A stretch of DNA of 32,835 nt from assembly GCA_900557185.1 (NCBI GenBank), contig USRP01000008.1, forward strand, positions 1 to 32,835, given 5' to 3'. Of the stretch, positions 1 through 7,517 are shown one piece after another. A model generated the notes under the pieces. It saw nothing but the letters and a program-made list of their open reading frames with translations. It was not told the origin of the DNA and ran no database searches. A program made the position numbers and the translations under genes. Within the stretch, counting starts at the first letter, position 1, and the number at the start of each line of letters is the position of its first letter. The stretch comes from an uncultured Mycoplasmatota bacterium (GTDB lineage Bacteria > Bacillota_I > Bacilli_A > RF39 > UBA660).

Positions 1-1
1 G

Positions 2-226
2 TTATATTACTTATACACGGGAACAGACTACTGGACCATGTCGCCGTCCCGCTTCCTCCACGGATGGGCGTATGCGGTCGAGCTTTATGTGACGTCGTCG
101 GGAGAGTTGGACGGATGGCGCGATGTGACGTCTGGTTACGGCGTCCGCCCAGTGATCAATCTGAACACAGAGAATCTAGAGTTCACAGGTACAGGAACAA
201 TGCAAGATCCATACGTCATTGAATAA
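2..226 (+). CDS. C-terminal fragment of a surface-type protein with a hypervariable-looking end (partial)
   Basis: The frame is open from the window edge and ends with TAA at 224-226, so the N-terminus lies outside. The ATG at 38 is internal, since the frame reads upstream as LYYLYTGTDYWT. The visible 74 residues end with YGVRPVINL, about 14 residues and then GTGTMQDPYVIE. A GVRPV-type motif closing a C-terminal module is familiar from Firmicutes surface and pilin-like proteins and recalls the GFR-type closing strand of C-type-lectin folds. Residues between WTMSP and YGVRP are encoded by DNA unlike the rest of the window (see the next entry). It is followed by a terminator shared with serS on the other strand. 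The family call is by pattern only; the N-terminal domain, signal peptide and any linked reverse transcriptase cannot be seen. Confidence 0.6.
   Translation, partial: LYYLYTGTDYWTMSPSRFLHGWAYAVELYVTSSGELDGWRDVTSGYGVRPVINLNTENLEFTGTGTMQDPYVIE
38..151 (+). other. Candidate DGR variable region (GC-rich, A-poor patch)
   Basis: By hand count, these 114 bases contain 72 G+C (63 percent) and only 15 A, while the neighbouring genes are strongly AT-rich. Five successive codons (TCC CGC TTC CTC CAC, 47-61) are all NNC, which is what AAC or TAC codons become when adenines alone are randomised. The patch sits at the 3' end of the gene and is flanked by ordinary sequence. Diversity-generating retroelements (DGRs) produce exactly this pattern by adenine-specific mutagenic copying from a template repeat into the C-terminal variable region. 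No template repeat or reverse transcriptase is in the window, so this is inference. Confidence 0.5.
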
Positions 227-234
227 AAATGCAA

Positions 235-268
235 AAAATAAAAAGGATGTCAAAATCCTTTTTATTTT
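235..268. terminator. Bidirectional terminator between the partial gene and serS
   Basis: A 14-bp perfect inverted repeat (235-248 with 255-268) encloses a 6-base loop. It has an A-rich left arm and a T-rich right arm, so it can work on both strands. It overlaps the serS stop codon. Confidence 0.85.
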
Positions 269-1545
269 GGTTGAATTACTTCGATACCACCCATGTATGG
301 TCTTAATGCTTCTGGAATTTTAATACTTCCATCTTCTTGATAATTATTTTCTAAGAAAGCAATTAATCCACGTGGAGTAGCTAGTACAGTATTATTTAAA
401 GTAGATACTAAATAATTTCCATTTTCTCCTTTAGCACGAATACTTAAACGTCTTGCTTGAGCATCTCCTAATGTAGAACAACTTCCTACTTCAAAATATT
501 TTTTCTGTCTTGGACTCCAAGCTTCTACATCACAAGATTTTACTTTTAAATCTGCTAAGTCACCACTACAACATTCTAATGTTCTAACTGGAATATCTAA
601 ACTTCTAAAGAATTCTACAGTATATTGCCACATTTTATTGTACCAATCCATAGCTTCTTCTGGTTTACATAGAACAACCATTTCTTGTTTTTCAAATTGA
701 TGTACTCTGTAAAGTCCACGTTCTTCAATACCATGTGCTCCAACTTCTTTTCTAAAACATGGAGAATAAGAAGTTAAAGTAATTGGTAATTCATTTTCTT
801 TGATAATTTGTCCTTTAAATTTACCAATCATAGAGTGTTCACTTGTTCCAATTAAGAATAAATCTTCACCCTCAATTTTATACATCATGGCGTCCATTTC
901 AGCAAAGCTCATAACACCATTTACAACATCACCATGAATCATAAATGGGGGAATACAGTAAGTGAATCCTTTATTAATCATAAAGTCTCTAGCATAAGAT
1001 AGCATTGCTGAATGAAGTCTTGCGACATCTCCCATTAAATAATAGAATCCATTTCCAGATGTACGTCCAGCACTTTCTTTATCTAATCCATTTAATTTAT
1101 CACAAATATCAGCATGATATGGAATCTCATAATCAGGAACGATTGGTTCTCCATATTTTTCAATTTCTACGTTCTCTGTATCATCTTTTCCAATTGGTAC
1201 AGATGGATCAATCATCTGTGGAATAATTAACATTTTTTCTCTAATTTCTTGAGAGATTTTTGTTTCTTCTTCTTCAATTTTTGTTAGTTGTTGATTAATT
1301 TCTTTTACTTGTTCTTTTAAAGCATTGGCTTCATCAACTTTTTTATCACGCATTAGTAATCCAATTTGACTACTAGATTCATTTCTTTTACTTCTTAATT
1401 CATCACCTTGTTGTTTTAATTCACGATTCTTTTTATCTAATTCAACTACTTCATCTACAAGTGGTAATTTTTCATCTTGAAATTTCTTTTTGATATTTTC
1501 TTTTACTAATTCTTGATTTTCTCTTAAAAATTTAATGTCTAACAT
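262..1545 (-). CDS. serS: Seryl-tRNA synthetase
   Basis: Class II synthetase that charges tRNA-Ser with serine in the cytoplasm. The 427-residue product is the usual SerRS length. Residues 1 to about 110 form the charged, heptad-rich antiparallel coiled-coil arm that grips the long variable arm of tRNA-Ser. The catalytic core follows, with a motif 2 region containing FRKEVGAHGIEERGLYRVHQ and a C-terminal motif 3 region around LATPRGLIAFLENN. The start is fixed by an AGGAGG site just upstream, which lies inside the last codons of the DUF1653 gene, so the two genes are likely translated in tandem. The unit is led by a T-box RNA with a serine specifier, so expression should rise when uncharged tRNA-Ser accumulates. 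No anomaly seen. Confidence 0.97.
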   Translation of the reverse strand: MLDIKFLRENQELVKENIKKKFQDEKLPLVDEVVELDKKNRELKQQGDELRSKRNESSSQIGLLMRDKKVDEANALKEQVKEINQQLTKIEEEETKISQEIREKMLIIPQMIDPSVPIGKDDTENVEIEKYGEPIVPDYEIPYHADICDKLNGLDKESAGRTSGNGFYYLMGDVARLHSAMLSYARDFMINKGFTYCIPPFMIHGDVVNGVMSFAEMDAMMYKIEGEDLFLIGTSEHSMIGKFKGQIIKENELPITLTSYSPCFRKEVGAHGIEERGLYRVHQFEKQEMVVLCKPEEAMDWYNKMWQYTVEFFRSLDIPVRTLECCSGDLADLKVKSCDVEAWSPRQKKYFEVGSCSTLGDAQARRLSIRAKGENGNYLVSTLNNTVLATPRGLIAFLENNYQEDGSIKIPEALRPYMGGIEVIQPK

Positions 1546-1548
1546 ATT

Positions 1549-1770
1549 TTATCCTCCTATTTTTTCAAATCTATATTTTTGACCAGTAACATTATCTGGT
1601 CTACTACTTATATCTATTTTATCTTCAAACATCGACAGAGGTCTTACCCAATATGTATGGTTATGTATGTAAACAACCATATCTTCTAATGTTTCCGAGT
1701 GTTTTGCAACACAGATAACTTCTATGATATCTCCTTTAAAATGTCTGTATTTCTCATGTGCTTTTACCAT
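1549..1770 (-). CDS. DUF1653 family protein
   Basis: A 73-residue protein of the DUF1653 type, recognised from the opening HxxYRHFKGD, the central AKHSETLEDMVVY and the WVRPLSMFEDKI stretch, which are the family's conserved blocks. The family has no settled biochemical function; it looks like a small beta-rich domain. The gene sits between the serine T-box leader and serS with only three bases before the serS start, so it must be co-transcribed and controlled by tRNA-Ser charging. Its final codons carry the serS ribosome site. A role linked to serine supply or translation is only a guess from position. Confidence 0.85.
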   Translation of the reverse strand: MVKAHEKYRHFKGDIIEVICVAKHSETLEDMVVYIHNHTYWVRPLSMFEDKIDISSRPDNVTGQKYRFEKIGG

Positions 1771-1792
1771 TTTTCTTCCTTCTTTCTAAATA

Positions 1793-1989
1793 AAAAAAGG
1801 ATCATACCTAAGGAGTGCATAAGCACGGTACCATCCTTTATTTTTCTCACTTTAGATAACGGTATGAACCGGAAATGTTTACATTTCACTCGAGGAGTAG
1901 ATTTCATAAATTTCTCTTATTCGTTTCCATCAACCACGAACTTTCTTGGAAAGAGTCCTTTATTACTTAGTTCCTGTCTCTGTTTTTAT
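1793..1989 (-). promoter_or_regulatory. T-box leader RNA (serine) of the DUF1653-serS operon
   Basis: On the minus strand the leader ends with the T-box core AGGATGGTACCGTG (near 1829-1842), followed by alternative pairing of AAAGGAT with ATCCTTT and a run of T, the terminator. Upstream, a stem I can be drawn in which the lower helix GAGT/ACTC borders an internal loop holding TCT (plus-strand 1899-1901), a serine codon, as specifier. Uncharged tRNA-Ser would stabilise the antiterminator and allow serS transcription. The specifier assignment is from hand-drawn pairing. Confidence 0.9.
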
Positions 1990-1995
1990 AAACTC

Positions 1996-2024
1996 ATATT
2001 AGCAAATTCCCATATATTTGTCAA
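1996..2024 (-). promoter_or_regulatory. Sigma-A promoter of the serS operon
   Basis: On the minus strand, TTGACA (2019-2024) and TAATAT (1996-2001) are separated by exactly 17 bases, just upstream of the T-box leader. Confidence 0.85.
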
Positions 2025-2044
2025 TGTTATAATTGTGTATTTTA

Positions 2045-2053
2045 TGTTATACT
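2045..2053 (+). promoter_or_regulatory. Extended -10 promoter of mutM
   Basis: TGTTATACT is an extended -10 element about 22 bases before the mutM start. No good -35 is seen at 17 bases. The region lies back to back with the serS promoter. Confidence 0.5.
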
Positions 2054-2075
2054 AAAGAGCAAGGGAAGTGATGTT

Positions 2076-2897
2076 ATGCCTGAATTACCAGAAGTTGAGA
2101 CTGTCAGAAGAGGATTGGAAAAAGAGTTAGTCAATCGTAAGATTGTGGATGTATTGATTTATTATCCTAATATTATTGCTAAACCAACAGTAGAAGAATT
2201 TAGGAAGCAAATTAAAAATCAAACGATTCATAAAATGAGTCGTTATGGAAAATGGTTAATTTTTGAATTGGATCATGATGTGTTACTTTCTCATTTACGA
2301 ATGGAAGGAAAATATTTTTTTCGTAGTGAAAAGGATCCAGTTCAGAAGCATGAACATGTTATTTTCTGTTTAGATGATGAAAGACAGTTAAGATACCATG
2401 ATACAAGAAAGTTTGGAAGAATGTATTTATTACCAAAAGATACAGTTTATCAGGTACCACCATTATCTAATTTAGGATTAGAACCTTGGGATGAGTTACT
2501 TACTGTTCCTTATTTAAAAGAAAAATGGCGTCATAAAAAGATTCCGATTAAGACGAGTTTACTTGACCAAAGTGTGATTGTCGGAATTGGTAATATCTAT
2601 GCCAATGAGATTTTATTTTTGAGTCATGTTTCTCCTCTTAGAGCGTCCAATCGTGTTACTAAAAAAGAGTTGGAATGTTTGATTGAAAATACGAGAAAAG
2701 TGTTGAAAGAGGCTATTTTATTAGGTGGTAGTACGATTCGTAGTTATCATCCTAGTGAGGGAGTAGATGGTATGTTTCAACAAAAGTTATATGTTCATGG
2801 AAAAGAGGGGCAGCCATGTCCCGTTTGTGGTAAAGCCATTAAAAAAAGATTTATCAATGGACGTAGTAGTTATTATTGTACCAATTGTCAAAAATAA
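2076..2897 (+). CDS. mutM: Formamidopyrimidine-DNA glycosylase
   Basis: Base-excision repair enzyme that removes 8-oxoguanine and formamidopyrimidines and nicks the abasic site. The 273-residue product has the typical MutM length. It begins MPELPEVETVRRGL: the proline and glutamate after the start are the catalytic Schiff-base proline and the essential acid. K59 in SRYGKW is the conserved lysine. The helix-two-turn-helix region with VGIGNIYANEILF is present, and the C-terminal zinc finger is intact (C248, C251, C268, C271). Monocistronic, with an extended -10 promoter and a TTCG-loop terminator right after its stop codon. No anomaly. Confidence 0.97.
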   Translation: MPELPEVETVRRGLEKELVNRKIVDVLIYYPNIIAKPTVEEFRKQIKNQTIHKMSRYGKWLIFELDHDVLLSHLRMEGKYFFRSEKDPVQKHEHVIFCLDDERQLRYHDTRKFGRMYLLPKDTVYQVPPLSNLGLEPWDELLTVPYLKEKWRHKKIPIKTSLLDQSVIVGIGNIYANEILFLSHVSPLRASNRVTKKELECLIENTRKVLKEAILLGGSTIRSYHPSEGVDGMFQQKLYVHGKEGQPCPVCGKAIKKRFINGRSSYYCTNCQK

Positions 2898-2917
2898 GAA
2901 CTTCGGTTCTTTTTTTA
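2896..2917 (+). terminator. mutM terminator
   Basis: A 6-bp stem (AAGAAC/GTTCTT) closed by a TTCG loop is followed by a run of T (2910-2916). Confidence 0.85.
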
Positions 2918-3592
2918 TTTTCCGTATTTTTTGAAATAATATTCATCTAATGTGATATTGTTTTTGGTAAAATATTGAGCTAAATCTTTACCTACATAAC
3001 GATAGTGCCATGGTTCATATTTAAACCCAGTAATATCATATTCATCTTTAGGATATCTTAAAATAAAACCATATTGAGATGCATTCTTTTTCATCCACTG
3101 AAATTCTTTGGTATCTTCAAATAAATTATAATCGCCATTTTCTCCCATAATATCGAGTGCTAATCCTGTTTGATGTTCTGAGTGACCAGGTCTAGCGCTA
3201 CAACGATCAGCATAGTTTTTACCACTTGTTTTAACATAGTGTTGATATAATTCATCTTGATATGAATAACTGCGATAAGCAGAAACTAAAATAATTTGAT
3301 ATCCATCTTGTTTGGCTTGTTGTGCCATTTCTTCAAAAGCTTCTTTCGCATCTTTTCTTAAATATTTATGTTCAAATGCAAATTCAACACTGACTTCTTC
3401 TAAGTCGGATGGCATATAACTTTTTGATAACTGATAGTTTTTATTTACTAAAACATCTAATTGATTGGGATTTTTTACTTGTTTAATATCTTTATAAAAG
3501 TCAGAAAATAAATTAAAATCTTTTGTAAAAAATACAATCACTAAAATAAATAAAACAGTATAGATACAAATACGAAATTTTTTCTCATTCAT
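2915..3592 (-). CDS. VanY-type D-alanyl-D-alanine carboxypeptidase (1)
   Basis: Zinc D,D-carboxypeptidase of the VanY/M15B family, predicted to trim the terminal D-alanine from peptidoglycan stem peptides outside the membrane. Translation from the ATG at 3592 gives 225 residues and has GGTGAAG eight bases upstream; a start 18 codons further up lacks such a site. Residues 6-22 form a membrane anchor. The catalytic domain shows SAYRSYSYQ, then SEHQTGLALDI (zinc ligands H140 and D147) and EPWHYRYVG (catalytic E193, zinc ligand H196). A near-paralogue lies immediately upstream on the same strand, separated by a terminator and a TATAAT element, so it may have its own transcript. Substrate is inferred from family. 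Confidence 0.9.
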   Translation of the reverse strand: MNEKKFRICIYTVLFILVIVFFTKDFNLFSDFYKDIKQVKNPNQLDVLVNKNYQLSKSYMPSDLEEVSVEFAFEHKYLRKDAKEAFEEMAQQAKQDGYQIILVSAYRSYSYQDELYQHYVKTSGKNYADRCSARPGHSEHQTGLALDIMGENGDYNLFEDTKEFQWMKKNASQYGFILRYPKDEYDITGFKYEPWHYRYVGKDLAQYFTKNNITLDEYYFKKYGK

Positions 3593-3607
3593 ATACTTCA
3601 CCACTAT

Positions 3608-3613
3608 ATTATA
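3608..3613 (-). promoter_or_regulatory. Possible -10 element for VanY (1)
   Basis: TATAAT on the minus strand 16 bases before the start codon, after the upstream terminator. No convincing -35 was found. Confidence 0.35.
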
Positions 3614-3644
3614 TGCAGTAGAGAAAAAAGAAAGACTTGTCCAC

Positions 3645-3667
3645 AAAAAAAGTGGGGGATACCCACT
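3645..3667 (-). terminator. Terminator after VanY (2)
   Basis: On the minus strand AGTGGG pairs with CCCACT over a short loop and is followed by a run of seven T. The hairpin includes part of the upstream gene's TAG stop. Confidence 0.75.
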
Positions 3668-4613
3668 ATTTATCTAAATAATATGCATAATATTCATCAA
3701 AGGTAATATCTAAGTTATGAATTTCTTCTGCAACTTCTTCACCAACATAACGATAGTGCCATGATTCATATTCATAACCGGTAATATTTTCTTTTCCCTT
3801 TGGATATCTTAAAATAAATCCATATTTATAAGCATTATTTTGTAACCATTTAAATTCTTCTGTATTTTCAAATTCATTCATAATCACATTATTTGTAACA
3901 ATATCAAGTGCTAGTCCTGTTTCATGTTCACTAGATCCAGCTCTTGCTGCTTTATTATCAGCCCATTCTTCTCCATGTGCTTCGGCATAATCTTTCCATA
4001 CTGCATCTTGTGTTTCATAATCACGATAAGAAGAGTTAACAATTAACATTAATCCTTCTTCTTTGGCAGCATTCCACATAGAACGATATTTCTCATAGAC
4101 ATGTTTACTGATTTCATTTCCTTCATAAGAGAACTGATTACTAATTGGAACAATATTTTTTGGTTTAAAATCTTTTGTTAATTTATAATATTTATTTACA
4201 AGAATTTGATCTCCTTTTGAAGTATCTGTTTTTTGCATCTTCTCGTAAAAATCACGATCACGATTTACATTGACTAAACTGACTGTATCTTTCACAGTAG
4301 TTTCAGGATTTTCTTTTAAATATTTAAGATAACGATCCATATTTTTTTTCATATAATATTTTTGTTGCAAGAGTTTTGGAATATTTGGTTCTAATTTTTT
4401 ATCTTTTATTAATTGATCTAATTTTTCTTTGTCGTATTTCTCGATTAAAATATTTGTTTCTGTTTCATTGTATCCTATCTGCAATAATTTATAAGTATCA
4501 CTCATACGATAGCGAATTTCTTTAAAAGCAAAGAAACCACCAACTCCGATTAAAATAATTAAAACTGCTGCAATGATTGGACCTTTTTTGATTTTTCTTC
4601 TTGTACGATACAT
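3666..4613 (-). CDS. VanY-type D-alanyl-D-alanine carboxypeptidase (2), with extended N-terminal stalk
   Basis: A 315-residue paralogue of the neighbouring carboxypeptidase. A basic N-terminus is followed by a membrane segment (residues 12-30) and then a helical, charged region (about 38-110) absent from the shorter copy, likely a stalk or spacer. The M15B catalytic domain occupies the C-terminal half with NSSYRDYETQ, SSEHETGLALDI (zinc ligands H230 and D237) and ESWHYRYVG (E283, H286). All expected zinc and catalytic residues are present, so it should be active. It is transcribed from a good sigma-A promoter. The two copies probably act on the same kind of substrate in different settings; that division of labour is inference. 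Confidence 0.9.
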   Translation of the reverse strand: MYRTRRKIKKGPIIAAVLIILIGVGGFFAFKEIRYRMSDTYKLLQIGYNETETNILIEKYDKEKLDQLIKDKKLEPNIPKLLQQKYYMKKNMDRYLKYLKENPETTVKDTVSLVNVNRDRDFYEKMQKTDTSKGDQILVNKYYKLTKDFKPKNIVPISNQFSYEGNEISKHVYEKYRSMWNAAKEEGLMLIVNSSYRDYETQDAVWKDYAEAHGEEWADNKAARAGSSEHETGLALDIVTNNVIMNEFENTEEFKWLQNNAYKYGFILRYPKGKENITGYEYESWHYRYVGEEVAEEIHNLDITFDEYYAYYLDK

Positions 4614-4630
4614 ATTATCACCCTAATATC

Positions 4631-4659
4631 ATTATAACCAAAAAATATTGTTTTTACAA
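4631..4659 (-). promoter_or_regulatory. Sigma-A promoter of VanY (2)
   Basis: On the minus strand TTGTAA (4654-4659) and TATAAT (4631-4636) are spaced by 17 bases, close to the start of the gene. Confidence 0.75.
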
Positions 4660-4666
4660 TTAGAAT

Positions 4667-4691
4667 TAAAAAAATCCAATTAAATTGGATT
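4667..4691 (-). terminator. Terminator of the cation efflux gene
   Basis: On the minus strand AATCCAA pairs with TTGGATT over a TTTAA loop and is followed by T residues. It overlaps the gene's TAA stop. Confidence 0.8.
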
Positions 4692-5537
4692 TACATGAAT
4701 CACAACGAAATAGATTTCCGGTAATTTTTTTAATTCTTGTTCGATTTGATTGGCTATTTTATGGGATTGATAAGTAGATAAATTGCCATCGACATAGATG
4801 GTAAATGAGATTTGGTATTGATAGCCAACTGGAGTCGCAACAAAGTGACTCATATGTTTGACATTGGGATATTTTTTGATAATTTTTAGTACTTCACTAC
4901 GTTTTTTAGGATTCATTGTTTTATCCATTAGTACATCATAGCTTTCTTTACATATTTTAAACCCTTGATAAAAGATCCATAGAGCAATGAAAATACCAGC
5001 GATACTATCAATGAAATAAATTCCATACTGTGTTAAAAGAATAGCACTTAAGTTGATACAGGTAATAAATGCATCATATAAATGGTCTTTGGCATTGGCT
5101 TTTAAAAGTAAACTATCGAAATCTTTTGATAGGTGATGAATATAAATATATAATGATACTTTACTCAGAATCGTAATCAGACATACGATAACTAACCAAA
5201 TGGAAAAGTGATATTCAGTTGGTGAGAAAAGAGACAAGAATGAATCTTTGATTAAAGTAATCGCCATAATCATAATAATGACACTGATGAAGAGAGAATA
5301 GATATATTCTGCTTTTCCATGTCCTAGATTATGATCATGATCTTTTGGCTTACTGGCAATTTTATTTCCAATCCATGTCATGAGAGAGGAGAAGATATCT
5401 CCTAAACTATTCATAGCATCAGCCATCATAGATTGACTAGATGTAATCATAGAAACAATCAGTTTGATAATAAATAATAGTAAATTAAAAAATATTCCTA
5501 AAAAACTAGCAATTTTTGTTGATTTAAATCTCTTCAT
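4680..5537 (-). CDS. Cation diffusion facilitator, probably a manganese-type exporter
   Basis: Membrane cation/proton antiporter of the CDF family, 285 residues from the ATG at 5537, which has GAGG eight bases upstream; a longer frame with 17 extra residues is less likely. It shows the usual membrane segments, the DHDHNLGHGKAEY loop after the second, and a cytoplasmic C-terminal ferredoxin-like domain that includes HFVATPVGYQYQISFTIYVD. The metal site in helix 2 reads MNSLGD (N, then D four residues on) and in helix 5 DHLYD (DxxxD). That N-D-D-D set resembles the manganese exporters described in Gram-positive bacteria rather than the H/D set of zinc members. Manganese is therefore my preferred substrate, by motif only. 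Own promoter and terminator, so it is monocistronic. Confidence 0.85.
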   Translation of the reverse strand: MKRFKSTKIASFLGIFFNLLLFIIKLIVSMITSSQSMMADAMNSLGDIFSSLMTWIGNKIASKPKDHDHNLGHGKAEYIYSLFISVIIMIMAITLIKDSFLSLFSPTEYHFSIWLVIVCLITILSKVSLYIYIHHLSKDFDSLLLKANAKDHLYDAFITCINLSAILLTQYGIYFIDSIAGIFIALWIFYQGFKICKESYDVLMDKTMNPKKRSEVLKIIKKYPNVKHMSHFVATPVGYQYQISFTIYVDGNLSTYQSHKIANQIEQELKKLPEIYFVVIHVNPI

Positions 5538-5559
5538 ACACATGACCTCTATTATTATC

Positions 5560-5588
5560 ATTGTAACAAGATATCGGATTTCTCGCAA
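5560..5588 (-). promoter_or_regulatory. Promoter of the cation efflux gene
   Basis: On the minus strand TTGCGA (5583-5588), a 17-base spacer and an extended -10 TGTTACAAT (hexamer 5560-5565). Confidence 0.7.
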
Positions 5589-5640
5589 TGTTTTGTTCTA
5601 GAAAAAAGGGAAATAACATAAAACGTATTAGAGGTGAATT

Positions 5641-6789
5641 ATGAAAAAAGGATTTGTGCTGTTGTTAGGTATTTTAATTATGTTTCCATGGCATGTAAAA
5701 GCTGTTAGCTTAGCTGAAAATGCCAAAAGTGCAATTATGATAGAAGCAAGTACTGGAGAGATTATTTTTGAGAAGAATTCTCATGAGAAACTAGCTCCTG
5801 CTTCTATGACTAAGATGATGAGTATGTTATTAATTGTAGAGGCTATTGATCGTGGTGATTTAAAATGGAATCAAATGATTACGGTTTCAGAAAATGCTTC
5901 TAGTATGGGAGGAAGTCAAATTTTATTAGAGACTGGAGAAAAAATGTCAGTTCAAGATTTATTTAAAGGAATTGCCGTTGCTTCGGGAAATGATGCTGTT
6001 GTAGCACTTTCCGAAGCAGTAGCCGGAACAGAAGATGAATTTGTAAAGAAAATGAATAAGCGTGCGAAAGAGTTAGGATTAAATGACACTCATTTTAAAA
6101 ACCCCCATGGATTGGATACGGCAAATCACTATTCAAGTGCTTATGATATGGCGATGATTGCCAAGGAATTAGTACGTCATGAAAAAGTATTAGAATTTAC
6201 ATCTATTTATGAAGACTATTTAAGAGAAAATCAAGAGAATAAGGTATGGTTAGTGAATACCAATAAATTAGTACGCTTTTATGATGGAGTTGATGGATTA
6301 AAAACTGGATATACCAAAGAAGCTGGTTATTGTTTAACTTCTACAGCCAAACGTGGTGATACAAGGTTTATTACAGTTGTCATGGGAGAGCCTGATACCA
6401 AAACAAGAAATAACGAAACAACAAGTATGTTAGATTATGGATTTAGTCAATATGCAACTGAAAAAGTATTAGATAAAGATAGTATTGTCGGTACTGTTCG
6501 TGTCGAAAAAGGAAAAAAAGATACGGTTAAATTAGTTCCAATGGATGATGTTACGGTATTAAATAAAAAAGTTAGTAAAAAGAAAAATGCCAATTATGAA
6601 GTAAAGATGAAACCTTTAACTGCTCCTATCAAAAAGGGAGAACAAGTAGGAGAATTAATTTTAAAAGTAGAAGGGGAAAAAGAAAGAACAATTCCATTAA
6701 CAGTCAATCAAACAATAGAAAAAGCAAATCTATTAGAAGTCTATTTGAATCATATTAAATCTATGTTAGGTGGGAATTTAGAAATATAG
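5641..6789 (+). CDS. Serine-type D-alanyl-D-alanine carboxypeptidase (DacA/DacF type, PBP5 family)
   Basis: Low-molecular-weight penicillin-binding protein that removes the terminal D-alanine of stem peptides. The 382-residue product starts with a signal peptide likely cut near A21. All three active-site motifs are present: S55-M-T-K58 (nucleophile S55), S115-G-N117 and K221-T-G223. NPHGLD follows SGN as usual for S11 peptidases. The C-terminal beta domain (about 270-350) ends in an amphipathic helix (EKANLLEVYLNHIKSMLGG) that would lie on the membrane. GAGGTG sits four bases before the start. DacF in Bacillus works during sporulation and DacA in growth; I cannot choose between them. I saw no convincing promoter in the short gap upstream. 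Confidence 0.93.
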   Translation: MKKGFVLLLGILIMFPWHVKAVSLAENAKSAIMIEASTGEIIFEKNSHEKLAPASMTKMMSMLLIVEAIDRGDLKWNQMITVSENASSMGGSQILLETGEKMSVQDLFKGIAVASGNDAVVALSEAVAGTEDEFVKKMNKRAKELGLNDTHFKNPHGLDTANHYSSAYDMAMIAKELVRHEKVLEFTSIYEDYLRENQENKVWLVNTNKLVRFYDGVDGLKTGYTKEAGYCLTSTAKRGDTRFITVVMGEPDTKTRNNETTSMLDYGFSQYATEKVLDKDSIVGTVRVEKGKKDTVKLVPMDDVTVLNKKVSKKKNANYEVKMKPLTAPIKKGEQVGELILKVEGEKERTIPLTVNQTIEKANLLEVYLNHIKSMLGGNLEI

Positions 6790-6807
6790 AAGCATTCGCT
6801 TCTTTTT
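6788..6807 (+). terminator. Terminator after the DacA/DacF gene
   Basis: AGAAGC/GCTTCT stem with ATTC loop and T-run; it overlaps the TAG stop. Confidence 0.8.
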
Positions 6808-6820
6808 CTTTGTCAAAATA

Positions 6821-6829
6821 TGATACAAT
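6821..6829 (+). promoter_or_regulatory. Extended -10 promoter
   Basis: TGATACAAT, 26 bases before the ATG at 6855. The -35 region falls in the preceding terminator T-run and is poor. Confidence 0.5.
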
Positions 6830-6854
6830 ATAGTTAGAGTAGGAGTTGTATATA

Positions 6855-7517
6855 ATGGAATCAAAAAAAGGGGCTAGAACATGGATTCAATTTGGTTGTA
6901 CAGCGATTATTTTTATCATTGGAGGTTATTTATTACTTGCTAATTTTTTCCACATGTATACTATATCTGAGAAAGATAAGCTAAATGTAGTTTCTGTTTC
7001 TAAAGAAAATGAAAAAACATTTAGAGAATTGTTAAATCATTTAGGTGAAAAGAACAGACAATTAGAAGCAATTGATTATACCAATACGTTTACTTCGCAG
7101 GAGTTATTGTCTTTAAAGAACTATTTAAAAACTGTGGAAGATAGAATGAGTAATGCGCAATGTTGGAATGAACAACAAATTTCTGTGGATGATGTTCACA
7201 CATATGAATATTTACAATGTGTAAAAAACATGTTGCCTGATTCAGAGTTAATGCAATCTATTTCTGATTCATTAGAAGGTAGAACAATGAATGAAATAGA
7301 TTTGGGTGAAATATATCAGGAAAAAGTAATGGAATATGATAGTTATGCTGGATACGAACTCAGTCAATTACAAGAGAATTACCACTATTATATGGCTATT
7401 GATCATGATGAGGCATTAATGAAATCACTTACATTTGCTCAAAAGTATATGATAAATGTATTAGAAGATCATATTCATTTTGTTGATTTCTTATTAGAAG
7501 ATGGAGGTGCCATGTGA
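6855..7517 (+). CDS. Unknown single-span membrane protein
   Basis: Not recognised. I use the ATG at 6855 because AGGAG lies nine bases upstream; an earlier TTG would touch that site. The 220-residue product has a basic N-terminus, one membrane segment (about residues 11-32) and a mainly acidic, helical outer or inner domain rich in E, Q and Y with two cysteines (in AQCWNEQ and YLQCVKN) that could pair if exported. The stop TGA overlaps the GTG start of the next membrane protein, so the two are translationally coupled and probably act together. They precede the adhesin-sortase island, from which a terminator and a strong promoter separate them. Confidence 0.7.
   Translation: MESKKGARTWIQFGCTAIIFIIGGYLLLANFFHMYTISEKDKLNVVSVSKENEKTFRELLNHLGEKNRQLEAIDYTNTFTSQELLSLKNYLKTVEDRMSNAQCWNEQQISVDDVHTYEYLQCVKNMLPDSELMQSISDSLEGRTMNEIDLGEIYQEKVMEYDSYAGYELSQLQENYHYYMAIDHDEALMKSLTFAQKYMINVLEDHIHFVDFLLEDGGAM

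Noticed and set aside
38..226. ATG at 38 as start of a 62-residue gene
   Set aside because: The frame is open to the window edge with protein-like sequence before it and there is no ribosome site; it is the end of a larger gene.
1699..2055. Plus-strand reading frame of 118 codons
   Set aside because: It lies over the serine T-box leader and serS promoter, has no ribosome site and a low-complexity product.
3593..3646. Longer N-terminus for VanY (1)
   Set aside because: The extra 18 codons cover the -10 element and lack a ribosome site; the inner ATG has one at good spacing.
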